Positions 18,086 through 25,742 of a stretch of DNA of 64,000 nucleotides are shown piece after piece. The stretch spans positions 1 through 64,000 of the forward strand of contig CAZITX010000001.1 in NCBI GenBank assembly GCA_964542305.1, in the 5' to 3' direction. The stretch's first letter is position 1; the number at the start of each line of letters is the position of its first letter. The notes beneath the pieces were generated by a model, which worked only from the letters and a program-made list of their open reading frames with translations, was not told the origin of the DNA and did no database searches. A program made the position numbers and the translations under genes. The DNA comes from DMER64 sp964542305. GTDB taxonomy: Bacteria; Bacteroidota; Bacteroidia; Bacteroidales; UBA932.

Positions 18086-19129
18086 TTAGAGGCTTTGTTT
18101 CTGTTCCCTTAGTGCCTTTCGTACTTTTTCTTCGATCTCTTCCTTCAACTCGGGGTTATCTTTGAGCATTTGCCGGACCGCATCGCGTCCCTGTCCGATC
18201 TTGGTCTCCCCGTAGCTGAACCAGGATCCGCTTTTTTTAATGATGTTCAGCTCAACTCCCAGGTCAATGATCTCTCCTGTAAGAGAGATGCCTTCCCCGA
18301 ACATGATGTCAAACTCGGCTTTTTTAAAAGGCGGAGCCATTTTGTTTTTTACCACTTTCACACGCACGTGATTTCCGGTGGCATCTTCCCCGTCTTTAAG
18401 CTGTGTGGTACGCCGGACGTCAATACGCACGGTAGAGTAAAATTTAAGGGCGTTTCCACCGGTGGTCGTTTCGGGATTTCCGAACATGATACCGATCTTT
18501 TCACGAAGCTGGTTGATAAAGACACAGCAGGTGTTGGTGCGGCTGATGTTTGCTGTTAATTTTCTCAATGCCTGAGACATAAGCCTGGCCTGGAGTCCCA
18601 TTTTGGAGTCTCCCATCTCACCTTCTATCTCGGCTTTGGGAGTCAGTGCTGCTACCGAGTCAATGACCACAATGTCAATAGCACCGGAACGGATCAGGTG
18701 ATCGGCTACTTCCAGGGCTTGTTCACCGTTATCCGGTTGTGATATCAGCAGGGTGTCCACGTTGACTCCCAGCTGCTGCGCATAGTTGCGGTCAAAAGCA
18801 TGTTCGGCATCAATGATCGCCGCTATACCGCCCAGTTTCTGCGCCTCGGCAATAGCGTGAATGGCTAAAGTGGTCTTCCCGCTCGATTCAGGTCCGTATA
18901 TTTCCACAACACGACCCCTGGGATAACCGCCTATCCCCAGCGCATAATCCAGTCCGATGGATCCCGACGGGATCACCGATACGTCCCACTTGGGCTGATC
19001 ACCCAGTTTCATAATTGTTCCTTTCCCGAAATCTTTTTCAATTTTATCCAGGGTTGCCTGGAGAGCTTTGAATTTTTCCGGGTTGACGGCTGCTCCTCTT
19101 TTTACTTCTTCTGCACTAACTTTTGCCAT
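18086..19129 (-). CDS. recA: Recombinase RecA
   Basis: The 347-residue protein begins at the ATG at 19129 (MAKVSAEEVKRG); upstream in-frame starts would run through the promoter. It forms filaments on single-stranded DNA for homologous recombination and SOS co-protease activity. Walker A is GPESSGKTTL and the family signature ALKFYSTVRIDVRR is present. The acidic/basic C-terminal tail is intact. The recX regulator lies on the other side of the divergent promoter, behind rlmN. Confidence 0.98.
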   Translation of the reverse strand: MAKVSAEEVKRGAAVNPEKFKALQATLDKIEKDFGKGTIMKLGDQPKWDVSVIPSGSIGLDYALGIGGYPRGRVVEIYGPESSGKTTLAIHAIAEAQKLGGIAAIIDAEHAFDRNYAQQLGVNVDTLLISQPDNGEQALEVADHLIRSGAIDIVVIDSVAALTPKAEIEGEMGDSKMGLQARLMSQALRKLTANISRTNTCCVFINQLREKIGIMFGNPETTTGGNALKFYSTVRIDVRRTTQLKDGEDATGNHVRVKVVKNKMAPPFKKAEFDIMFGEGISLTGEIIDLGVELNIIKKSGSWFSYGETKIGQGRDAVRQMLKDNPELKEEIEEKVRKALREQKQSL

Positions 19130-19154
19130 GATATTTTGATTAATGATTAGACAA

Positions 19155-19162
19155 CAAATATA
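19155..19162 (-). promoter_or_regulatory. -7 element (TATATTTG) for recA
   Basis: An exact TAnnTTTG match on the minus strand, 25 nt from the recA ATG. No obvious LexA-type palindrome was seen in the 67-bp spacer. Confidence 0.6.
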
Positions 19163-19184
19163 CAAATTCACAGACAAAATACCC

Positions 19185-19192
19185 TATCTTTG
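19185..19192 (+). promoter_or_regulatory. -7 element (TATCTTTG) for rlmN-recX
   Basis: An exact match ending only 4 nt before the rlmN ATG, which places the transcription start at or within a base or two of the start codon. Confidence 0.6.
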
Positions 19193-19196
19193 AAAC

Positions 19197-20222
19197 ATGA
19201 AAGAATGGTTGCTGGGAAAAAATCCCGATGAGTTGCGTCAAATTACGGATTCCTACGGTATGCCTTCTTTTTCTGCAGGCCAGATAGCCCGTTGGATCTA
19301 TCAGAACAAAGTCCGGAATATAGAGGAAATGACCAATTTGCCAAAAGCGGCAAGGGAAAAACTTTCCGAAAACTACCAGGTGGGCGGCTGGTTGCCCTTG
19401 GATGTGCAGCAATCTGCCGATGGCACAAAAAAGTACCTTTTTCCGACGGCCGCCGGTTCCCGTACAGGAATTGAAGCCGTTATGATCCCGGAACAGGACA
19501 GGGCTACACTTTGTTTGTCTTCACAGGCGGGATGCCGCCTGGGTTGCTCTTTCTGCATGACGGCCCGGATGGGGTTCCAGGGACAATTGAGTGCCGCAGA
19601 GATAGTAAGTCAGTACCTGAATGTTCAGGAAACCGCACAACTGACCAATGTGGTGTATATGGGTATGGGAGAACCCCTGGACAACTGGACGGAAGTATTG
19701 CGATCCCTGGAAATTTTCACCTCTGCCTGGGGGTTTGCCTGGAGCCCGCGACGCATAACGGTTTCTACTTCCGGTATACTGCCTGTGCTGGATGCGTTTA
19801 TGGAAAAAACACAAGCGCATTTGGCCGTGAGTCTGCACAATCCCTTTGATGCAGAACGGGAACAGCTGATGCCGGTACAAAAGGCTTACCCGGTGAGCCG
19901 TATAATCAGGAAACTGAGAGAATATGATTTCAGCGGACAGCGCAGGCTGAGCTTTGAATACATACTTTTTGACGGTTGGAATGACACCCAAAGGCATGCG
20001 ATGGCATTGCTTCAATTGTTGCGGGGGGTAGATTGCCGGGTGAACCTGATACGTTTTCATCCCATTCCGGGCTTTTCCATGCAGCCTTCAAAGGAAACGG
20101 CCGTGAACGTTTTTATGACACGTTTGAACAAGGGCGGCCTGATAACTACCTTGAGAGCTTCCCGGGGACAAGACATACTGGCGGCTTGCGGCATGTTGAG
20201 CGTTAAGAAAAAAGAAGAGTGA
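19197..20222 (+). CDS. rlmN: Dual-specificity 23S rRNA/tRNA adenine-C2 methyltransferase
   Basis: The 341-residue radical SAM enzyme methylates A2503 of 23S rRNA and A37 of some tRNAs at C2. It has the cluster motif CRLGCSFC (CxxxCxxC) in GCRLGCSFCMTARMG, the GMGEPLDN motif, and the C-terminal catalytic Cys in DILAACGML. The mRNA is probably leaderless. The stop overlaps the recX start. Confidence 0.97.
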   Translation: MKEWLLGKNPDELRQITDSYGMPSFSAGQIARWIYQNKVRNIEEMTNLPKAAREKLSENYQVGGWLPLDVQQSADGTKKYLFPTAAGSRTGIEAVMIPEQDRATLCLSSQAGCRLGCSFCMTARMGFQGQLSAAEIVSQYLNVQETAQLTNVVYMGMGEPLDNWTEVLRSLEIFTSAWGFAWSPRRITVSTSGILPVLDAFMEKTQAHLAVSLHNPFDAEREQLMPVQKAYPVSRIIRKLREYDFSGQRRLSFEYILFDGWNDTQRHAMALLQLLRGVDCRVNLIRFHPIPGFSMQPSKETAVNVFMTRLNKGGLITTLRASRGQDILAACGMLSVKKKEE

Positions 20223-20683
20223 TGGAACAGGAAGAATTCAAAAAAAACCTGGGAAGGATGCAGGCTTTATGCAGCCGGAGCGAAAAATGCAAGGCCGATA
20301 TTCGTATGAAGCTGGGACGGAACGGTATACCGGAAAAAGATATTGTGGAGATACTGGACAAATTGCAGGAAGAAGGTTTTATTGATGAGCAAAGGTATGC
20401 CGGAGCTTTTGTGCGCGATAAATTCCGGTTGCAGGGATGGGGTCCGGTGAAAATTGCCAACATGCTCAAAAACAAAAGAATACCTGATAAGATTATCACG
20501 GCTGCGCTCCGGGAGATCGGGGATAGTCAGGTCCAAAAAATATTGAAAAATTGTCTGATCAAAAAATCCGCTTCCATTAAAGACAGTGACCCGTTAAAAC
20601 GCCGGGCCAAACTTACACGGTATGCTTTGGGAAGGGGTTATACCTATGCCCAGATATATCAGGCATTGAAACAATTGCAATAA
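20222..20683 (+). CDS. recX: Regulatory protein RecX
   Basis: The protein has 153 residues from the ATG at 20222, which shares a base with the rlmN TGA. A GTG one codon earlier is possible. It is a small alpha-helical RecX repeat protein (GFIDEQRYAGAFVRDKFRLQGWGPVKIANML is the core helix-turn region, given here as residues about 55-85). It inhibits or modulates RecA filaments, fitting its location one gene from the divergent recA. Confidence 0.92.
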   Translation: MEQEEFKKNLGRMQALCSRSEKCKADIRMKLGRNGIPEKDIVEILDKLQEEGFIDEQRYAGAFVRDKFRLQGWGPVKIANMLKNKRIPDKIITAALREIGDSQVQKILKNCLIKKSASIKDSDPLKRRAKLTRYALGRGYTYAQIYQALKQLQ

Positions 20684-20705
20684 AACCCCAAAAATTTAAT
20701 AATAT

Positions 20706-20735
20706 TTTGTCGGAATAGATTTCTTTTTATCTTTG
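20706..20735 (+). promoter_or_regulatory. Promoter for the 41-residue micro-protein
   Basis: A TTTG -33 element at 20706-20709 and an exact TATCTTTG -7 element at 20728-20735, separated by 18 bp. This is the best-matching full promoter in the window. It predicts a leader of about 45 nt that is A/T-rich near the start codon. Confidence 0.75.
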
Positions 20736-20785
20736 TACTGGATTAGCAAAATGACATTTAATTATTAACTTAAAAAGATATTATT

Positions 20786-20911
20786 ATGATCTTAACAACT
20801 GATTTTTCAGCGATATGGGCTGCTATCGTGAACTTCTTTGAAGCAATCTGGGAAGCTATTGGTAATGTATTTTACGGATGGGGCGATATCTTGAACCTGT
20901 TCAATTTCTAG
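20786..20911 (+). CDS. 41-residue amphipathic micro-protein of unknown function
   Basis: The open frame starts at ATG 20786 and ends at TAG 20909-20911. The product contains no Lys, Arg, His or Cys. It has only four charged residues, all acidic (Asp6, Glu19, Glu23, Asp34), and three Trp at 11, 22 and 32. Polar residues Asn16, Glu19, Glu23 and Asn27 fall on one face of a helix whose other face is Ile, Val, Phe and Trp, so residues about 8-30 should form an amphipathic helix. The C-terminus is Phe/Leu/Asn-rich (DILNLFNF). There is no signal peptide. A dedicated promoter and terminator bracket it. I do not recognise the family. It could be membrane-associated, secreted, or part of a dual-function small RNA. 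Confidence 0.65.
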   Translation: MILTTDFSAIWAAIVNFFEAIWEAIGNVFYGWGDILNLFNF

Positions 20912-20934
20912 TAGTAGATAATTGCTTTTAAATC

Positions 20935-20963
20935 AAGGCTGTCTCTTAAAGACAGCTTTTTTT
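20935..20963 (+). terminator. Rho-independent terminator of the micro-protein gene
   Basis: Stem GCTGTCT (20938-20944) with AGACAGC (20950-20956), extendable by three A/G-T pairs, with loop CTTAA and seven T. The T tract ends 4 nt before the YgjP-type gene's ATG, so that gene depends on readthrough or an unseen promoter. Confidence 0.85.
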
Positions 20964-20967
20964 GCTT

Positions 20968-21513
20968 ATGGGGATCTGTAAAGCCGGGGACATTGTCTTT
21001 ACATTATATAAGAGTACACGAAAATCACTGGGAATAACTGTCAGAAAAGACGGAACCGTTCACGTAAGGGCTCCCTTCTGGATCAGTTCCCGGGAAGTGA
21101 TTCGTGTGGTATCCTCCAAAGCAACCTGGATACAAGCCAGGCGACAAGCCCTTGAAAAAGAACCCTGTCTTCCTTTGGACAAGAAAGAGCTGGAGCAGCT
21201 TCGCAAAGAAGCATTGGTTAAATTTCTGGACATGGCCGCTCCCTGGGTGGAACATTTCAATAAAAAATACGGGGTGAGACCTGAGAAATGGACGGTCCGC
21301 ACCATGAACACACGTTGGGGAAGCTGTTCTTCGGCAACCGGAAGGATCACCCTCAATCTCAAACTTTTTTTCAAACCGGATTCATGTCTGGAATATGTGA
21401 TCGTTCACGAATTGTGCCATTTGATCCACCCGGATCACGGCAAAGGGTTTTACGATTTGCTGGAGCGGGAACTTCCGGACTGGAAGCATAGAAGAAAGCA
21501 ATTAAAAGTTTAA
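20968..21513 (+). CDS. YgjP-type (SprT-like) zinc metallohydrolase, DUF45
   Basis: The protein has 181 residues from the ATG at 20968. A TTG at 20962 lies inside the terminator's T tract and is unlikely. The C-terminus carries the zinc motif HELCHLIHPDHGKGF (HExxH plus downstream His), preceded by NTRWGSCSSATGRITLNLKL, the hallmark of the M48-like DUF45/YgjP family. The substrate is unknown. prfB follows after 12 bp. Confidence 0.9.
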   Translation: MGICKAGDIVFTLYKSTRKSLGITVRKDGTVHVRAPFWISSREVIRVVSSKATWIQARRQALEKEPCLPLDKKELEQLRKEALVKFLDMAAPWVEHFNKKYGVRPEKWTVRTMNTRWGSCSSATGRITLNLKLFFKPDSCLEYVIVHELCHLIHPDHGKGFYDLLERELPDWKHRRKQLKV

Positions 21514-21525
21514 ATTTGCAGTATT

Positions 21526-22612
21526 ATGATATATTCCGTAGATAATTATAAAAACTTGTTGCAACGCGGGCAACGGTTGAGGAGGTTTCTTTGAAGTAGA
21601 AACCCGGGAAAAAGAATGGCAGTCGCTGACCGAACGTTCACAGCAGCCGGATTTCTGGAACAATCCCAAAGAGGCAGAGGCTATACTTAAAAAACAGTCC
21701 GGCCTGAAATCGTCACTCGATGCATATTACCGCATCCGCGAGGGGTTGGAGGATTTGCAGGTGCTTGCCGAGTTGGAGGCTTCGCAGGAGGAACTGGACC
21801 GTCAGACAAACAAAGTGCTGGACTGGATCGAGCAGGAAGAACTTAAAAGCATGCTCAGCGGCGAAGGGGATGATATGGGGGCACTGCTGAAGATCAATTC
21901 CGGTGCCGGAGGAACAGAAAGCAACGATTGGTCCGCCATGCTTATGCGGATGTATATCCGTTGGGGAGAAAGAAACGGTTATAAAGTCAGGGTCCACGAC
22001 ATCCTGGAAGGCGAGGAGGCAGGGATCAAATCCTGTATCCTGGAGTTTGAAGGGGAATATGCCTACGGGTATTTAAAAGCCGAGAACGGGGTTCACCGCC
22101 TGGTCCGCATTTCGCCTTTCAACGCCCAGGGCAAACGCCAGACAACCTTTTCCTCAGTATTTGTTTATCCTGCCGTGGATGACTCTATAGAGATAGAGAT
22201 CAATCCGGCCGACCTGGAATGGGATACATACCGTTCCAGCGGGGCAGGCGGGCAAAACGTCAACAAAGTGGAAACCGGTGTCAGGGTGAAGCATATACCC
22301 ACCGGCATCGTAGTGGAAAACACGGAAACCAGAAGCCAGTTTGACAACCGGCAGAACGCCCTTCGTATTTTGAAATCCCATTTGTACGAAATTGAACTGG
22401 AAAAACGAAGGGAAAAAGAAGCGCAACTGGAAGGCCAGAAGAAAAAGATCGAATGGGGATCCCAGATACGTTCCTATACGCTTCATCCTTACAAAATGGT
22501 AAAAGACCACAGAACAGGGTATGAAATGACAGACACACAGGCCGTCCTGGACGGAGACCTGAACGGGTTCATTCACACATACCTGATGGGAGGTTCTGCA
22601 AATGGCTCTTAA
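21526..22612 (+). CDS. prfB: Peptide chain release factor 2, programmed +1 frameshift
   Basis: The coding sequence is 21526-21591 joined to 21593-22612, giving 361 residues. Frame 0 has 22 codons ending CTT followed by in-frame TGA (21592-21594). A +1 slip on CTT reads GAA and opens the rest of RF2. An internal Shine-Dalgarno AGGAGG (21580-21585) sits 3 nt before the slip codon, as in other bacteria. RF2 identity is shown by the SPF anticodon-like tripeptide (VRISPFNAQGK) and the GGQ catalytic loop (SGAGGQNVNKVE). RF2 terminates at UGA and UAA, and the frameshift makes its synthesis self-regulating: low RF2 favours the slip. Confidence 0.97.
21580..21594 (+). promoter_or_regulatory. prfB recoding site (SD, slip codon, UGA)
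   Basis: AGGAGG, spacer TTT, slip codon CTT, then TGA followed by A. This is the classical autoregulatory arrangement of RF2 genes; translation past it requires a +1 shift. Confidence 0.95.
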
Positions 22613-25600
22613 GGTATATAAAGCTTCTGCAGGCACCGGGAAGACCTACCGGCTGACATTAATGTACCTTGCCCTGTTGTTGGGTAATGCTTCGCATTTT
22701 GACCCCAACGCTTTTTTCCGGATACTTGCAGTAACTTTTACCAATAAAGCTACAGAAGAAATGAAAGCCAGGATCCTGGACACCCTGGAATCCCTGGCAA
22801 AAGGAAATGCTTCTCATTTCACTGATGATCTTGGCCGGGAAACCGGCTTGCCTTTTGACACACTGGTCACACGTGCTGTACAGGTACACGAAAATCTGCT
22901 TCACCGGTATTCATATTTTTCGGTATCCACCCTGGATGCTTTCTTTCAAAAAGTGCTTCGTTCCTTTATTCTGGAGGCCGGCCTAAGCTCGGGTTATTCC
23001 GTAGATACGGATACGGATTTTTTACTGGAAAACACAGCCGGACAGATTGTCCAGAAAGTTCCCGAAGACGATTCATTGCGAACCTGGTTCGGCGAGCTTA
23101 TAAAGGAAAAAGTGTCCAGGGCGGACAAATGGGATGTTGCAGAACTTTTAAAACAGGTCGGCCGTCAGGCTACTCGCGAATTTTTCAGGGCAATGGGAGA
23201 AGCTTTCGCGGGAAAGATCTCGGACAGGGAATTCCTGAAAGAATTCATACGGGAAAACAGGATCATCATAGATTCTTTTGAAGAAACCATGAAAGGATTG
23301 GGAGAGAAGGCCCTGGCACTGATAGGTGACAATGGTTTTACCGTAATGGACTTCCCGTTCAGGAATGCTTCTTTTGCCACATATTTTCTGAAGATATCCG
23401 CGTTGCATACGTCTGTGGATGCATATCAGCCGGGGGTGCGTTTCCTGGATGCTATGGAAGGCAAGGAATCCATATGGTACAATAAGAATTCTCCGGAAGC
23501 ACTCCCAAAGATGCAAGAGGTTCTGATGCCTGTAATGCAGGAGATTCACCGGCATTATACACTGCATTTTAAATTATACGTTACGGCACTTGCCGTCAGA
23601 GATCAATTGCCTCAAATGGGGCTTCTGGCAGATGTGATCACTACAATGCGACGGATACAGGAAGAAAACAATACTCTGGATATCGGAGATTCGACCTATC
23701 TGCTCAATAAACTTGTAGGAGACGGGAATACGCCTTTTATATACGAACGTATGGGTGCCGGTTACGACTCGTTCCTTTTGGATGAATTCCAGGACACATC
23801 GTATCTGCAATGGCAGAACATGTACCCGCTATTGATCAACGGGTTGGCCCAGGGTGCCGATTCTCTTGTAGTAGGAGACGTGAAACAATCCATATACAGA
23901 TGGCGCAACAGTGATTGGCGGATACTTGGTGAACAGATAACTGCAGATCCCCTGCTTCAACAGCACGGGGTGGATTTGTATACATTGCAGACAAACTGGC
24001 GGAGCAAAACAGAGATCGTGAAGTTTGTTAATGATCTTATAGAAAATGTGAAGAATTCACTCAACACAACAATTGCTGCCAAGATCGACGGAAGTGACGG
24101 GTTGAACCAGGAAGACAAGGATTATCTGGGAAATCTGCTGAACAATGCGTATGAGGACTTTAGAGAAAAGGTGCCTGATCCGGATACCGGTCAGTCGTGT
24201 GGTTATGTGCAGGTCAGCACTTTCTATGCCGGGGAAAGCACCGGTGCAGAAAACAAAACGCTCTATGCCCTCAAAGATCAGCTGATTTCCTTAATAGAAA
24301 GAGGATATAGTCCCTCAGACATTCTTATACTGGTCAGGTCAAAAGAAAACGCACGAACCATTACGCGTTTTTTTATGCAATATGAAATGGAAAATCCGGA
24401 TGAAGCTGCGATGCTGCCCCGGGTGATTTCTGAAGATGCCCTTTACTTGTCTTCTTCTCCTTACGTGACCCTTGCAGTAGCTGTGTTACAACTGTGTCAT
24501 TATCCAAAAGATACGTGTAATGCCCAGACGGTTCTCAGACTATCTGAAGAATATGGGAAAAATGACATTTCAGGTGACAGTGATTTCCTGGAACGTCTGC
24601 GTTTTATGCCCCTGGCCGATGCAATGGAAGCCATTATTCAACGAATGGAGTGGACAAAATGCAGGGAAGCGATTCCTTACCTGCAGGAACTTCACGATGC
24701 TGTGCTCCGGTTTTCAGCAAGGGATAGCGGGGGTGTTTTTGCCTTTCTTAAATGGTGGGATCTACGTGGAAAGGAAACCATGTTAACTGCAGACCTGCCT
24801 GAACATGCGGTCCGTTTATTGACAATCCATAAGGCAAAGGGCCTGGAAGCCCCGGTAGTAATAATTCCGTTTTGCAATTGGCCTCTGGATTCCCGGGCAG
24901 GAATATCTGTGATTTGGACAAAAACGTCTGTTGAGCCGTTCAACCGCCTGGAACAATTGCCCGTGGTATATGATAACAAACTGAAGCATAGCTGCTTTGC
25001 CCCCGGTTTTTACCTGGAGTATTCGCAACGGATCCTGGATGCGCTGAATTTATTATATGTAGCCGTAACCAGACCCAGGGACGAATTGTACGTGTACCTG
25101 CCATTTTCAAAAAAGAATTCTAAAGAGAATATTGCCGGCCCTGTAAGAGAAGCGCTTCCGTTTGAAACCCATACCGAGGATGAAATACTAAAATTCGGTA
25201 ACCCTTCCCCTTCTGTTGAAAGCCAAAAAAAATCTTCTGATGGTTACGTCCTGGAAGAATATCCTTCTGCCGGATTCAGCGATAAATTAAAACTGGTATA
25301 CCGTGAAGATGCATTTCAGTATTCACCTTCAGATTCCATGCGCCAGTGGGGCCTGGTCCTGCACAAAGCACTATCCCGGATAGAATCCGTTGATCAGGTA
25401 GAACAGGTTTTACGGGAGCTGGTACAAGAAGGAGAATTGGCCGGTAACAGGGAAACTGCAGAAAAATTTACCCGTGCCATCGAAAGAACATTGTCTGATC
25501 CTGAAATTTCCACTTGGTTTGACGGATCATGGAAAGTCAGGAATGAGGCAGCTGTTCTGGGCCGTTTTGGAAAATTGAGACCGGACAGGGTAATGGAAAA

Positions 25601-25742
25601 AGAAGGCCGGACAGTAATACTGGATTACAAATTCGGTAAACCGGAACCTTCACATGAAAGGCAAATGAAAAGGTACGTGGAAGTTTTAAAAACTATGGGT
25701 TATCCGTCTGTTGAAGGTCATGTACTTTATGTAGAACACTAA
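22602..25742 (+). CDS. AddA/RecB-like UvrD helicase with C-terminal nuclease
   Basis: The 1046-residue superfamily 1A helicase starts 11 bp inside prfB in another frame. It has Walker A ASAGTGKTY near residues 8-16, LLDEFQDTSYLQW (motif II), GDVKQSIYRWR (motif III/IV) and LLTIHKAKGLEAPVV (motif V). A C-terminal PD-(D/E)XK nuclease shows RPDRVM and ILDYKFGK. This is the helicase-nuclease subunit of AddAB/RexAB-type double-strand break resection. The companion AddB-type subunit is not adjacent: the next gene is on the other strand and unrelated. The 3' end overlaps that gene by 4 bp. Confidence 0.93.
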   Translation: MALKVYKASAGTGKTYRLTLMYLALLLGNASHFDPNAFFRILAVTFTNKATEEMKARILDTLESLAKGNASHFTDDLGRETGLPFDTLVTRAVQVHENLLHRYSYFSVSTLDAFFQKVLRSFILEAGLSSGYSVDTDTDFLLENTAGQIVQKVPEDDSLRTWFGELIKEKVSRADKWDVAELLKQVGRQATREFFRAMGEAFAGKISDREFLKEFIRENRIIIDSFEETMKGLGEKALALIGDNGFTVMDFPFRNASFATYFLKISALHTSVDAYQPGVRFLDAMEGKESIWYNKNSPEALPKMQEVLMPVMQEIHRHYTLHFKLYVTALAVRDQLPQMGLLADVITTMRRIQEENNTLDIGDSTYLLNKLVGDGNTPFIYERMGAGYDSFLLDEFQDTSYLQWQNMYPLLINGLAQGADSLVVGDVKQSIYRWRNSDWRILGEQITADPLLQQHGVDLYTLQTNWRSKTEIVKFVNDLIENVKNSLNTTIAAKIDGSDGLNQEDKDYLGNLLNNAYEDFREKVPDPDTGQSCGYVQVSTFYAGESTGAENKTLYALKDQLISLIERGYSPSDILILVRSKENARTITRFFMQYEMENPDEAAMLPRVISEDALYLSSSPYVTLAVAVLQLCHYPKDTCNAQTVLRLSEEYGKNDISGDSDFLERLRFMPLADAMEAIIQRMEWTKCREAIPYLQELHDAVLRFSARDSGGVFAFLKWWDLRGKETMLTADLPEHAVRLLTIHKAKGLEAPVVIIPFCNWPLDSRAGISVIWTKTSVEPFNRLEQLPVVYDNKLKHSCFAPGFYLEYSQRILDALNLLYVAVTRPRDELYVYLPFSKKNSKENIAGPVREALPFETHTEDEILKFGNPSPSVESQKKSSDGYVLEEYPSAGFSDKLKLVYREDAFQYSPSDSMRQWGLVLHKALSRIESVDQVEQVLRELVQEGELAGNRETAEKFTRAIERTLSDPEISTWFDGSWKVRNEAAVLGRFGKLRPDRVMEKEGRTVILDYKFGKPEPSHERQMKRYVEVLKTMGYPSVEGHVLYVEH

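Noticed and set aside
19521..20060. A 179-residue open frame antisense to rlmN
   Set aside because: Shadow of a conserved gene with no features of its own.
21592..21594. In-frame TGA early in prfB suggesting a pseudogene
   Set aside because: The slip codon CTT, upstream AGGAGG with 3-nt spacer and intact downstream frame are the standard RF2 programmed frameshift.
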